From Sphingorhabdus pulchriflava (lineage in GTDB: Bacteria > Pseudomonadota > Alphaproteobacteria > Sphingomonadales > Sphingomonadaceae): a DNA stretch of 64,000 nt. The stretch is taken from positions 1,736,001 to 1,800,000 of the forward strand of contig NZ_QRGP01000001.1 of assembly GCF_003367235.1 (NCBI RefSeq), read 5' to 3'. Both the position numbers and the translations under genes were made by a program. The notes under the pieces were generated by a model. It was not told where the DNA came from. It saw only the letters and a program-made list of their open reading frames with translations, and did not search any database. Of this stretch, positions 51,864 through 60,589 are shown piece after piece; within the stretch, counting starts at the first letter, position 1, and each line of letters begins with the position of its first letter.

Positions 51864-54794
51864 TCACAACCCGATTTCGAATGGTTTGGCGATGGAACGG
51901 TCGCGTTCGGGCGGTGCGCGACCCTTATCCGTTTCGACCACCTGCCCTTTGGCAAGCCCAGCAGCGGCGGCCTGTTTGAGCATCCCGGTTGCCTCGAGCG
52001 CAGATGTTTTCATTCCCGAATTGCGCTCAACGGCCGCCTGAAGCCTGTCGCGATTGTCGAGGAATAGCGTCAATCCATCACGCAGGCGGGTGATAGTGAC
52101 CAAGAAGGTCTGCTGGTTGGAGAGATTTTTCTCGCGACTGTCCATCACCGCTATCCCGCGATCAGAGGTCAGGCCCTGCGCCATATGGGCATTGAGGGCA
52201 TAGGCAAGATCGAGCCGCTGCAGCATCGGATCGTCTCTGCCAAGCCGCTGTTCGATTCCCGTCGACGTGCGCACGGTCAATCCCTTGGTATTGACCGCCA
52301 AAATCTGCGCTTGATCTGCATTGAGGAGCCCCCGTTTGTGATCGGTATCAGTCCATCGGATACGGTCGCCCTGGTGCAAATCGAGCGGCTTGGGTTCGAA
52401 CAGCCGCAAAGGATCCTGTTCGCCTTGCGGTCGCAACTGGCCGGGCCTAAATACAAATTGCTTTCCGCGCTGGTTTTCAAGAGTGATGCTCCCCTGCCCT
52501 GCATCGACGCTTGCTACTCTGTATCGGCCTTCGTGCAAGCCTTGGGTGCGCTGGCGTCTGGCGACCTCGACCAGCATGCCGGGCGCATAGCTTTTGGCAT
52601 AGCGCAGTTCCTCGCGGGTGACATTGACGCGCGAGAGCGTTTCAACGCTCAGTATTTCCTTCCCCAATTCGCCATTGGCCTTGAGCCCAGTTTGAACCGC
52701 TTCATTGACAGCAGTTCGCAAATTGCGCCCCGAGGCATAGATTGACGTCCGTTCGCGTTCGGCAGGAGATAGCGACAGCCAGGCGCTGGCGGCTGCAAGT
52801 GCTGCATCCTCCTTCACTTCAACGATATGGCGCTTCAGGTGATTGAGCGCTTCGGAGACATTGCCGCCCTGCGCTGCATGTTGTGCAGCGCGCAGGGTCT
52901 TGTCGCGGGCGCGGATGTTGAGGTTCATGATTGCAGTTTCAACGCCCGCTTTCTGCATGACATCGAAGGGTTTCCCCGCATCGACCGCACCCAGCTGCTT
53001 GCGATCGCCGATGCTTGCGAACCGATCGACTTCGAGAAGGTTTGCAAGCCGCACCAGTTTCTCCTTGTCGGCATTTCCGACCATTGAGGCTTCGTCGAGC
53101 AAGAGTACGCTTCCCCGATACTGCGCGCGTGCTTCTGCAAGCTTCAACGGATCGGACGCGACAAGAAGGCACGCATGGCGCTTCAAAAACCGTGCCACCG
53201 TCATCGATGGGATGCCGGTATCGCGTTCGAGCATCTGGACGAGGGTGTTCTGGACAGCGAGACCCACAACCTCGCGGCCTTCTTCGCGCAAAATATCGGC
53301 GACCGGCTTCAAGGCCGTGCTTTTGCCCGCACCAGCGATGCCCTGGATGGCGATGATACGGTTGTGCGAGCTCAGGATCAGCCGTCCCGCGCTCTCCTGG
53401 CCATGGTTGAGGGTCATGCCATATTTGAGTTCGGACAGCGCCTGTAGCCGCTCGCCTGCGACATTTGGAGCAATAATCGGCGAAGTCCTGTTCCGTCCTT
53501 CGTCGACGCCCGCCAATATGCGCTGCTCGAGCGCGAGCGCATCGGCACTGGTCACCATGCCGCGGTCAGCGGCTTTACCGGTAACAAGATGGCCTTGGCG
53601 CAACAGCTGCGCGACGCGTTCCTCGATTTGCGGCAAGGCGGTCGGCAAGCCAAAATCGAGCGCTGCCTTGTAGATCGCATTTTTTGCAAAAGCGGCCTCA
53701 CGTTCGGCCAAATGGCGCACAGCAGACGCAACTGCATGAATGGCTGCGACCTGTTCAGGCGTCCGCTTTCCTAAAGCCCGCGGTATCAACGGATCGCCGC
53801 GCGATAGCCCCAAATTCTCTGCAATACCTGCTGCCCATTCGCGCACATTGGTGGCGGTTGTCACAACCCGGTCGGACAAGGTCGGGATATGCCCGATATC
53901 CGATGCTGCACGCGCATTGGCGCGGGCGATAAGCGCCGAAGGGTCGAAACCGAGCTCATCAGCCTTGGCTGCCCAGCTTCTCGCAAGCGCCGCACGATCT
54001 TCGATCTTGGGCTTGGCGGATCGGGTGATCAATGTTGCGGCATCTTGCACCGATGGCCCTCGACCATCCATGCGCGCCACCTGCGCAAGCACCTCGGCGC
54101 GTCTGCTGCTAAAGGCATCGCGTATTTCTTTGGGCACTCCTTTGGCTTCAAAGTTTCCGTGCTTGCCTTGCTCGCCAACTTCATAGCCGAGTTTTTCAAC
54201 CGACAGCCGGAAACGTGCCATCGTCATCGCGTTCAGGAGCGTATTATGCTCCCATAATTTGCCATTCCACACTGCGCGCCACTTACCGTCCGGGCCCTGG
54301 GTTGCATTGGCAACGACTGCATGAAAATGCGCATTGGGTTCCTGATTTCGGTTGGTATCGTGTCGGAACAGTGCAACGACAAGATTACCGGTTTGCACAG
54401 GACGGATCCGGCCTTTAACCTCCATTCTGGTTTCAGCCAGATGCTTTTCAGCCCAACCGAGCGTCTCCTTCACTGCCTGCGCATAAACATCAATGATGCG
54501 GGTGTCGCCGCCCACCAATGCTATCAAAGACCAGCTTTTGGGCATCGAGAAAGTGAGGTCGGTGCCGGCACGATGGGGACGCAGATCGCTTCCTAATCGC
54601 GTGCCGTCTGGGAGATAGCCTTTCAATATCGCTTCAAACTGTTTGGCCTCGACCCTCCCGTCTAGCCCGAGCCCTTTTGCACCCTGCCCAAACCACTCTC
54701 CCGAACGATCAGCGTCGGCGCGGGTGTAATAATTGTCAGCGGCAAAATAGTTTGCAGCGCCGCCTGCAGTGCGGACATTGGCTACCGACAGCAT
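51864..54794 (-). CDS. traI: MobF-family relaxase/helicase
   Basis: 976-residue conjugative relaxase of the TrwC/TraI type. It nicks oriT, stays bound to the 5' end and unwinds DNA. The N-terminal TrwC domain (about 1-300) has early tyrosines (ADNYYTRADADRSGEWFGQGAKG) and the metal-binding NAHFHAVVANAT. The helicase has Walker A GIAGAGKST (about residue 493), Walker B LLLDEASMV and motif GDRKQLGAV, with a C-terminal UvrD-like part (NAHMAQGLTSDRG). It is shorter than F TraI (1756) and close to TrwC (966). It lies downstream of traD. Confidence 0.93.
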   Translation of the reverse strand: MLSVANVRTAGGAANYFAADNYYTRADADRSGEWFGQGAKGLGLDGRVEAKQFEAILKGYLPDGTRLGSDLRPHRAGTDLTFSMPKSWSLIALVGGDTRIIDVYAQAVKETLGWAEKHLAETRMEVKGRIRPVQTGNLVVALFRHDTNRNQEPNAHFHAVVANATQGPDGKWRAVWNGKLWEHNTLLNAMTMARFRLSVEKLGYEVGEQGKHGNFEAKGVPKEIRDAFSSRRAEVLAQVARMDGRGPSVQDAATLITRSAKPKIEDRAALARSWAAKADELGFDPSALIARANARAASDIGHIPTLSDRVVTTATNVREWAAGIAENLGLSRGDPLIPRALGKRTPEQVAAIHAVASAVRHLAEREAAFAKNAIYKAALDFGLPTALPQIEERVAQLLRQGHLVTGKAADRGMVTSADALALEQRILAGVDEGRNRTSPIIAPNVAGERLQALSELKYGMTLNHGQESAGRLILSSHNRIIAIQGIAGAGKSTALKPVADILREEGREVVGLAVQNTLVQMLERDTGIPSMTVARFLKRHACLLVASDPLKLAEARAQYRGSVLLLDEASMVGNADKEKLVRLANLLEVDRFASIGDRKQLGAVDAGKPFDVMQKAGVETAIMNLNIRARDKTLRAAQHAAQGGNVSEALNHLKRHIVEVKEDAALAAASAWLSLSPAERERTSIYASGRNLRTAVNEAVQTGLKANGELGKEILSVETLSRVNVTREELRYAKSYAPGMLVEVARRQRTQGLHEGRYRVASVDAGQGSITLENQRGKQFVFRPGQLRPQGEQDPLRLFEPKPLDLHQGDRIRWTDTDHKRGLLNADQAQILAVNTKGLTVRTSTGIEQRLGRDDPMLQRLDLAYALNAHMAQGLTSDRGIAVMDSREKNLSNQQTFLVTITRLRDGLTLFLDNRDRLQAAVERNSGMKTSALEATGMLKQAAAAGLAKGQVVETDKGRAPPERDRSIAKPFEIGL

Positions 54795-54831
54795 CGATCA
54801 GACTTTGCGGCCAAGAGAACGCCTATCCGAC

Positions 54832-57180
54832 TCATAGGTCCATATCGAGGTCGCCCAGATCGACGACATCCTTAGCTTCATCCTTCACGCGCATACCATC
54901 TTCGAGCATCAGCCGACGCGCCGCGTCCGCTTTTCCCATGTCACGATCCGTTTTAGATTTTTGTATAAGAAGTGCTGGCCTTGGCGCAGGCAAAGTACCC
55001 TGCGGTGACCATTGCTCTTGCCCTTCTGTTTGAGGTGTACCGACCCGTAAAACCTTATCCATTGGGAGCGCAGGCTGTGTGGTGCCTGACCGGTTTTCTT
55101 GTGGGCGCTCAGGTGGCTTATCCCGATCGTCATTCGGGACTAGATTTGGACTTGGCTGTGATGTGGCTGCGACATCTTGCTCTATAATGCGAGATTGGTC
55201 ACCTGGCATGGCTCGCTCGTTCTCGGTTACTATGTGCGCAGGTTTCAGCGCCAACTCTCCTTGACTAGGAACCACCCCCTTGCCCGCACCATCATCATTA
55301 GAAGATGGATGTTCATCGGCGTTGCTCTGTGCTGCAGGATCCACCAATTGACAAGGAGGAGTTCCGTTGGACGGGCCATCATCGCCCGCACGCCGGATAA
55401 AGGGTTCGGCCCTTTTCTTGCGCGATACCGGGACAAGCTTGACCGGTGCTGCCGGAAAGCCGTCGGGAAATTTGAGATAACCCGAAAGCCTTGGCAGGTT
55501 CATTAGCTGGTCGGGTAATAAGAGCGGTTCGATATTCTTGCGCGGGGTCAGGCTGACGGCGTCACGGGCATTATTATAGCCATAGGTGTAGCCCTCCTCC
55601 ATGTCGCGCACCTGGGTATGGCCGATAAAATCCGAACACCATGTTGCGGTCTCGCGGTCAGCGGTCCCCAGGATTAATTTGGTCCGGGCAAGCGAGGACA
55701 AGGTCATCGCCATATTCTCGCCGTACACCTCTTTGAGTTTGGCATAGGCATGGATGCCGGTCACAATCGCGCCACCAAAATTGCGGGCGGTCTGGAGACC
55801 CTTTTCAAGGGCTGGTAACCTGTGCAGCGCCCCCATTTCATCGATGAAAAACCAGAGCCGCAAGTCGCGCGTGCGCTCCATCGCCATCAACGTATTCATC
55901 GCGGTATCGAGCCAGACTGTCAGCAGCTGTGAACAGACGCTCATGTCGATATAGCGCGCCGAGATGTACAGCATCGAGCCGTCACGAGCGTCGCTTTCTA
56001 CCCAGTCGCGTACCGAGAAGCGAGGTCCAGTTTTGGGGAGCAGCTTCAACGCTTTGGCATTGGCATTGAACACCGCACGGATCGATTCCGCCATACGGGC
56101 AGCCTCGGGAGCGGTGAGTGGATCGGCGATGGTGCCGCGCATCAGCTTGTGGACCTGGGTCAGGTCGGCGGTCATCAACTCGGTTGCAAGGGCCTCATTT
56201 GTGTCGCTGCCTTTTGCTCTGAGTTTGAGGCACATCTCAACAAAAAGAAGGCGTGCCGCCAGCACCCAGAATTGTTCCGAGCCTCCCCCGTCATGGGGAA
56301 CAAGCGCTTCGGCAGCGGCTGAAAATTCAGCCTCATCACGGCATTCGTCGAACACGCTCCATTGCGGGCAACGGGCATCCAATGGGTTCAAGATGATGTC
56401 GCGGTCACTCTCGTAAAAATGCTCGATGAAGGTACCCGTCAGATCGAAGATGACAGCACGCTGGCCGGTAGATCGCGCCTCCTCGATCATATCCGAAAGC
56501 GCCACGGTTTTGCCCATGCCGGTGGTACCAATCAGCATGGCATGGCTCTGTTCGAGCCGCCACGGATAGCTCACTTTTGCAAGATGCGATGGCGCATAAG
56601 GAAAGAGCCGGCGCAGCTCACTGCCAAGCGCAAAGCGCCATTTGATGCCCATGGCCTCGTTCAGCTCGCGTTTCCATTCGCGCGCATTATGCTCGCCGAT
56701 TTCCGCCGTCAGTTCGGGCAGCGTTGCAAGCAGGGCTCCGCGTTCATGCTTGCGCTCTTTCGAACGACTGCCGAAGCGCGCTGCAAACCAGTAAAAGGCG
56801 ATCATGGCGGGCACGAGCGCGAGCGCCGAACGGATCAATGCCTGCTTGAGCAATGCAAGCATATGTGCCCATGCCAAGATGATCGGCGGGTAATCTTCAA
56901 CCACGCCCAAGGGCATCTGGACGGTGCCGCCCAAACCGGTTTCAATGGCGATACTCTTTGCCGGATCAAACTCCATGAAGCCGTAAATTGCAGCGTATAT
57001 CCGCATCCATATGAGATAGGTTTCGTGGGGAGAAAGTCCCTTTGAAAGGTTCCACCAGCACAAGCCGCCAATGACGACTGCGGCGATGATGACCGGACCT
57101 TTAAGCCCGGCTGCAAACATGAACCCGAAATGCCCAAGGAGCTGGCTGCCACGGGTGAAGTTCAATAGATTACGCTTCAT
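54832..57180 (-). CDS. traD: TraD-type coupling protein
   Basis: 782-residue T4CP ATPase that brings the relaxosome to the channel. Two N-terminal membrane segments (GPVIIAAVVIGGLCWW; ALALVPAMIAFYWFAA) are followed by a motor with Walker A IGTTGMGKT and Walker B LWFFIDEMG, and a C-terminal acidic, Pro-rich tail (about 610-782). The ATG at 57178-57180 overlaps the stop of the RHH-like gene; longer frames lie inside that gene. It works with the relaxase gene downstream. Confidence 0.93.
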   Translation of the reverse strand: MKRNLLNFTRGSQLLGHFGFMFAAGLKGPVIIAAVVIGGLCWWNLSKGLSPHETYLIWMRIYAAIYGFMEFDPAKSIAIETGLGGTVQMPLGVVEDYPPIILAWAHMLALLKQALIRSALALVPAMIAFYWFAARFGSRSKERKHERGALLATLPELTAEIGEHNAREWKRELNEAMGIKWRFALGSELRRLFPYAPSHLAKVSYPWRLEQSHAMLIGTTGMGKTVALSDMIEEARSTGQRAVIFDLTGTFIEHFYESDRDIILNPLDARCPQWSVFDECRDEAEFSAAAEALVPHDGGGSEQFWVLAARLLFVEMCLKLRAKGSDTNEALATELMTADLTQVHKLMRGTIADPLTAPEAARMAESIRAVFNANAKALKLLPKTGPRFSVRDWVESDARDGSMLYISARYIDMSVCSQLLTVWLDTAMNTLMAMERTRDLRLWFFIDEMGALHRLPALEKGLQTARNFGGAIVTGIHAYAKLKEVYGENMAMTLSSLARTKLILGTADRETATWCSDFIGHTQVRDMEEGYTYGYNNARDAVSLTPRKNIEPLLLPDQLMNLPRLSGYLKFPDGFPAAPVKLVPVSRKKRAEPFIRRAGDDGPSNGTPPCQLVDPAAQSNADEHPSSNDDGAGKGVVPSQGELALKPAHIVTENERAMPGDQSRIIEQDVAATSQPSPNLVPNDDRDKPPERPQENRSGTTQPALPMDKVLRVGTPQTEGQEQWSPQGTLPAPRPALLIQKSKTDRDMGKADAARRLMLEDGMRVKDEAKDVVDLGDLDMDL

Positions 57181-57503
57181 TTTGAGGCCCCTTCCCCGGC
57201 AGCAGTGGCGATCCCCAATTGCTTGCAGCGGCGGGCATATGCTTCGTGCGCGCGGTCGCGTAATTTGGGATCGGTATGGCCAGCCAGCAGCGCATCGATG
57301 CCCACCATCGCAAAGACGGACTGGCGGTGGATGCGTTCGATTGATGATGCCTGAAGCGATGCTGGATCCTCGCCATCGCACGCGGCCATGAGCAGCAAGC
57401 GCACCCATTCGCTGACGCTCATACCCTTGGCTTTGGCAGCCATACGGACCCGGTGAGCCAGGTCATTCGATACGTAGATTTGCAGTGACAATGGACGTGC
57501 CAT
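57177..57503 (-). CDS. Small ribbon-helix-helix-like transfer protein
   Basis: 108-residue basic protein with an RHH-like start (ARPLSLQIYVSNDLAHRVRMAAKAKGMSVSEWVRLLLM): a strand followed by two helices. It lies between the candidate oriT and traD, where relaxosome accessory proteins usually are, and probably binds oriT. It overlaps traD by four bases. The ribosome site lies in a hairpin (57510-57528). Confidence 0.78.
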   Translation of the reverse strand: MARPLSLQIYVSNDLAHRVRMAAKAKGMSVSEWVRLLLMAACDGEDPASLQASSIERIHRQSVFAMVGIDALLAGHTDPKLRDRAHEAYARRCKQLGIATAAGEGASK

Positions 57504-57509
57504 TGCGAA

Positions 57510-57528
57510 CTCCTTTTCAAAAAAGGAG
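57510..57528 (-). promoter_or_regulatory. Hairpin covering the RHH gene ribosome site
   Basis: On the minus strand, CTCCTTTT-ttg-AAAAGGAG folds so that the AAAAGGAG ribosome site six bases before the ATG is paired. This would limit translation of the RHH-like protein and the coupled traD. Confidence 0.55.
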
Positions 57529-57549
57529 CCGGTTCACACTTGCGGAAGG

Positions 57550-57760
57550 CGATTTGGATTTAAGTCAGTTAGGAGAACATGTCAAGAACATTGAAAAGCG
57601 AGGAATACCGCCATTCCCGACCAGCGCTAATTTGGATTCAAGTCACACTGGCCGGTGATTTGAATATGATTGGAAAGTTGCCACTCCCCGTTTTCGGCGG
57701 AATTCCGCCAGAAACAGCTACAGCTTGCTGTGTAGGGTGTGCTTAGATTTTCCCAGCTGC
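57550..57760 (+). other. Candidate origin of transfer (oriT)
   Basis: Non-coding DNA upstream of the mobilisation genes. It holds direct repeats GATTTGGATTTAAGTCA (57551-57567) and AATTTGGATTCAAGTCA (57629-57645), a perfect palindrome GGCGGAATTCCGCC (57696-57709), a hairpin ACAGC-TT-GCTGT (57720-57731) and then GTAGGGTGTGCTTAG. The last contains GGGTGTGCTT (57735-57744), similar to the F nic GGGTGTGGTGCTT. Hairpin followed by nic is the usual MobF arrangement. Nicking on the plus strand would send 57745 onward first. Confidence 0.6.
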
Positions 57761-57936
57761 GAGGATTGATCCAGCATATAGCTTTTAACGGGATGGTGGC
57801 TTGTGCGCTTATCTTAAAACGGAGTCGGCCTGCGCGTGAAACGCGTGCGTAAAAAGGCTAGCGCCAAGATCACTTTGGCACGCGAGCAAGAAAAAAGAGG
57901 AAGCCCGTGATGGACTTCCCCTTGAGCGTAATTTCT

Positions 57937-58173
57937 TCAAAACTCGTCGAGCATTTGGCTTGGAACCGAGTCCACAATCCGGTCGACCAGATGCTGCGGC
58001 AATGCCCCATAATCGCCTTCGTCGACGACGATATAGCCCCGTTCGAAATCGGTCAGAATATATTGGTTGAAATAGCTGTGAAAGGAGCGTGCATATGCGC
58101 AATGCATCGCAGCCTTCAGCGCCTGCTCATCGGCTTGGCGTTGCGTATATTCGAGTGCTTGTGAACCGTTCAT
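57937..58173 (-). CDS. Small hypothetical protein of the leading region
   Basis: 78-residue soluble protein rich in acidic and aromatic residues (CAYARSFHSYFNQYILTDFERGYIVVDEGDYG), with a strong AGGAGG before the ATG at 58171-58173. Not recognised. It is the first gene past the candidate oriT and has the same orientation as most leading-region genes. Confidence 0.62.
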   Translation of the reverse strand: MNGSQALEYTQRQADEQALKAAMHCAYARSFHSYFNQYILTDFERGYIVVDEGDYGALPQHLVDRIVDSVPSQMLDEF

Positions 58174-58529
58174 GATAACCTCCTGATGTTAAGTTGATGC
58201 TTCGCATCAGGATGCGGACAATGGGTAGGATGGGCCGGGTCAGGGACCGCATGGCACATGCGGCCGCGCCAGCGGCGATGGGGGCAACGATTTTTTGGGG
58301 ATGCAAGAAGGCGAAGCCGAGCTACACCCGGAAAAATGGTGGGGCCCCGTCGTCCTTGACGCGGTCCAAGCCCTGCCCATTAGACTTGGACTTTTGTGAG
58401 AGAGCCCCCTCCTCCACTCCCCGTTAAACCGGTGTGGAGGCTCGACTGCAGATTTCATTTTCCTACAGGCGCCCTGTCCGGATAGCGTCCTGATTTGGAG
58501 GGGACCAATGGCCAGTGAAAGGACATCTT
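58174..58529. other. Structured intergenic region with no gene
   Basis: About 355 bp. Two hairpins are clear: CCGCAT-ggcac-ATGCGG (58247-58263) and CCTCCAC...GTGGAGG (58411-58440). Short open frames on both strands lack ribosome sites and known products. The region separates the divergent genes at 58173 and 58530 and should contain both promoters. Confidence 0.5.
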
Positions 58530-58760
58530 ATGGCCCGGTCCAAAACCAGCGCAGTCGATGCGCTCAAACGCCTGCAAGCCCAAAGAAGCGAACTCGATGC
58601 GCGCGAAACCAAGCTGCGCACCGATGCTGCCAATGAACTGGGGCGGGTGCTGCTTGAATGCGGCGCAGAAACCATCGAGCCTGCAAAATTGCGGCTGCTG
58701 ATGAAACAGACAGCCGCGCTCGGGATCGATGCAGCGCTTGCCAAAGTCGGCAAGGCCTGA
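58530..58760 (+). CDS. Small helical protein of the leading region
   Basis: 76-residue, highly helical protein (TSAVDALKRLQAQRSELDARETKLRTDAANELG, with C-terminal LLMKQTAALGIDAALAKVG). AAAGGA precedes ATG 58530. It resembles a small family found on sphingomonad plasmids (possibly DUF6437; the name is from memory and unverified). It is the only plus-strand gene in the leading region. Confidence 0.65.
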   Translation: MARSKTSAVDALKRLQAQRSELDARETKLRTDAANELGRVLLECGAETIEPAKLRLLMKQTAALGIDAALAKVGKA

Positions 58761-58830
58761 ACGTCATAGGCGGCGGCACGGGGCTCGATGCCCCTGCCGC
58801 CGCCCCTTCCGCACAGACAAAAAGAAAAGA

Positions 58831-58861
58831 CCCCGCCAGCTCGCGCCAGCGGGGCCTTTTT
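58831..58861. terminator. Bidirectional terminator between convergent genes
   Basis: CCCCGC...GCGGGG (58831-58854) is followed by CCTTTTT on the plus strand and by TCTTTTC on the minus strand. It lies between the convergent 58530 gene and ssb and should stop both. Confidence 0.75.
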
Positions 58862-58875
58862 GTGGTGGCAGCCGA

Positions 58876-59268
58876 TCAATCTTCGTCGATCGGCGGCGCG
58901 TCTTCATTCTCGCCCGAACGCGGCTTGGTGTGGAAATCGACCTTGTCCGCGTAGATTTCGCAGCCATAGCGCTTGACGCCTTCCTGATCTTCCCAGGACG
59001 AATAATGGAGCCGTCCTTCAACGCTCACCAGCTGGCCCTTCTTGCAATATTTGGCGACGTTTGCGCCCAAGCCATTGAAGCAGGTCACGCGGTGGAATTC
59101 GGCATCCTTCACGGTGTAGCCGTTTTCGTCCTTGTAGGTCTTGCCTTCCTTGTTGCGGGCGGGCCGGTCGGTGACGACATTGATCGTGGTGATCGAGCTG
59201 CCACCCTGGGCCTGCCGGGTTTCGGGGTCGCGTGAAATGCGGCCGACGAGGATAACGAGATTGGTCAT
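58876..59268 (-). CDS. ssb: Single-stranded DNA-binding protein
   Basis: 130-residue OB-fold protein (LVILVGRISRDPETR, WEDQEGVKRYGCEIYADKVDF) with an acidic C-terminal tip (PPIDED) in place of the usual DDIPF. The ATG at 59266-59268 follows AGGAGAAG; longer frames have no support. Plasmid SSB proteins coat the incoming single strand and dampen SOS. It sits about 1.1 kb past the candidate oriT with a structured leader upstream. Confidence 0.93.
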   Translation of the reverse strand: MTNLVILVGRISRDPETRQAQGGSSITTINVVTDRPARNKEGKTYKDENGYTVKDAEFHRVTCFNGLGANVAKYCKKGQLVSVEGRLHYSSWEDQEGVKRYGCEIYADKVDFHTKPRSGENEDAPPIDED

Positions 59269-59291
59269 GTTACTTCTCCTGAATGCTGCAT

Positions 59292-59307
59292 CCGGGACCA
59301 TCCCCGG
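59292..59307 (-). promoter_or_regulatory. Leader hairpin before ssb
   Basis: CCGGG-ACCATC-CCCGG on the plus strand (loop GATGGT on the transcript), 23 bases before the ssb start and just ahead of GCATTCAGGAG. The same arrangement precedes the genes at 60463 and 63908. Confidence 0.6.
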
Positions 59308-59375
59308 CTGCGAACAGAAAAGGAGAAACAGCGAGCGGGCAGTTGCACCGCGTTCACGCGGGGAACCCGAGAAGC

Positions 59376-59418
59376 GCCGGGTGGTGCGGGCAGCGGCTTT
59401 AGCCGCAACACGGCCGGC
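59376..59418. other. Two-stem structured element, copy A (upstream of ssb)
   Basis: Plus strand: outer stem GCCGG (59376-59380) with CCGGC (59414-59418); inner hairpin GCGGCT-TT-AGCCGC (59393-59406). The 5' internal loop is GTGGTGCGGGCA and the 3' one AACACGG. Copy B at 61660 has the same plan with different stem sequences. Flanking similarity extends from GGGGAACC (about 59360) to CGGGTTGC (about 59432). Confidence 0.72.
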
Positions 59419-59623
59419 AGCGTTCGGGTTGCAACCGACCGCTGGCTGGTTCACCTCGGTTCGCAAAAAGCCGGTATGGTCCCCGGTGCAGGCAGACAAC
59501 AGGAGAGGCAAAGTCGCGATCTCATTGCTCGTTCTGCTATTTTCGCCCCTCCCGGTCCGCCCTCAGGCAAGGCTTGATCTCGCATCCTCATGTCGCCACT
59601 GTCAGCTACGCAGCCGGGAAGCT

Positions 59624-60016
59624 TCAAGCGGCAATCGGAAACGGTGCTGAAGGAACCTCCACCGGCGGCGTGTCATCAAATGGCTGGTCCAACCGGCGCC
59701 CTTTGAGCATCCAGGCCTGAGGTGCGATGAGGCGTCCCCAATCGGCAAAACTGGGAATGAAACCCAGGTCTTCGATCACATGCTGCTCGCCAATCAGCCG
59801 GACAGGGACATGCTTTCCATCGCTGTTAGTGATCGTCGCCCCGAAGAGCGTCTCGAGCATGAAGATACCCTCGGCATGGTGCCGCAACGCCCGGTGGCGC
59901 GGGTCGGCGAAGATCGCTTTCGACTGATCGAACCATTGGTGGAGCGCGAGATAATCATCGGGCGTTCCGCCCCATTTGCGCACCGAAGAAAGCGCGTGAT
60001 AATAGCAATGGGCCAT
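59624..60016 (-). CDS. Conserved-type hypothetical protein
   Basis: 130-residue soluble protein beginning MAHCYYHALSSVRKWGG, with YLALHQWFDQSKAIFADPRHRALRHHAEG and a C-terminal half containing LGFIPSFADWGRLIAPQAWM. The His/Trp-rich pattern matches a family of uncharacterised plasmid proteins (perhaps DUF6915, unverified). It lies 12 bp after the next gene upstream, probably co-transcribed. Function unknown. Confidence 0.72.
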   Translation of the reverse strand: MAHCYYHALSSVRKWGGTPDDYLALHQWFDQSKAIFADPRHRALRHHAEGIFMLETLFGATITNSDGKHVPVRLIGEQHVIEDLGFIPSFADWGRLIAPQAWMLKGRRLDQPFDDTPPVEVPSAPFPIAA

Positions 60017-60028
60017 GATGTGCCTCGC

Positions 60029-60463
60029 TCACAATTCGGTCGAATGGCTGTCATGCGAGATGAAGCGCAAATTGCAGTCGAGCTGGAAGCTGGCGTCTGC
60101 CACATCGATCAGCAATTCACCAAAGGCGCCTTCGTTGATCTCCCATCCGCCATGATGCCGTTCGAGCGCTTCATAAGCTAAATCTTCGAGCAGCGAGGCG
60201 AGTTTGACATCATCCTTGCCCTCGCACGCGACATCGACATCGGGACATTCCATCACCTTGCCGTCGGCGCCAAAAAAGCTTGTCTCTTCGATCACGCCGT
60301 TATCGGCATAGCCATCGAAGCGGATCTCGACGGTGAGTATTCCATGTGCTGCAAGTTGCGGCAGCAACGCCGCTTTCATCGCCGCAATTTCTTGGTCAGC
60401 GATCGCGCTGCGTTCGGCCTGGCCTGCGAGATAGTCAACGGCCAATTGCGAAAAGTCATTCAT
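60029..60463 (-). CDS. Conserved-type hypothetical protein
   Basis: 144-residue acidic protein (AIADQEIAAMKAALLPQLAAHGI, VEIRFDGYADNGVIEE, LEDLAYEALERHHGGWEINEGAFGEL). The ATG at 60461-60463 with AGGAGG upstream replaces a longer frame. It resembles a family seen near ardC and ssb on alphaproteobacterial plasmids (perhaps DUF6878, unverified). Preceded by a leader hairpin. Function unknown. Confidence 0.75.
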   Translation of the reverse strand: MNDFSQLAVDYLAGQAERSAIADQEIAAMKAALLPQLAAHGILTVEIRFDGYADNGVIEETSFFGADGKVMECPDVDVACEGKDDVKLASLLEDLAYEALERHHGGWEINEGAFGELLIDVADASFQLDCNLRFISHDSHSTEL

Positions 60464-60487
60464 GCGTTTGTCCTCCTGTGAGCGAAA

Positions 60488-60574
60488 CCGCTGCGGACCA
60501 TCCACAGCGGCTCAACAGCTCCAAGGACGCCTCCCCTCTGGGCATTCATACGCCAGCGCACGAAGGCGCTGGCG
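60488..60574 (-). promoter_or_regulatory. Leader hairpins before the 60463 gene
   Basis: CCGCTG-cggaccatcca-CAGCGG (60488-60510) lies just before CACAGGAGG and carries the same ACCATC loop sequence as the ssb hairpin. Further up, CGCCAGCG-cacgaagg-CGCTGGCG (60551-60574), inside a longer ATTCAT...GAATGAA pairing, is a strong second hairpin that could act as a terminator or promoter element. Confidence 0.55.
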
Positions 60575-60589
60575 CGAATGAAGGGCGGC

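Larger units (their letters stand above)
59280..59623. other. GC-rich intergenic region upstream of ssb
   Basis: About 340 bp with no supported gene. It holds copy A of the two-stem element and the ssb leader hairpin, plus GGTTGCAACC (59427-59436) and other short inverted repeats. Likely a promoter and leader region for ssb. Confidence 0.6.

Noticed and set aside
58194-58458. Short open frames on both strands
   Set aside because: No ribosome sites, odd composition and overlapping hairpins; treated as a non-coding leader region.
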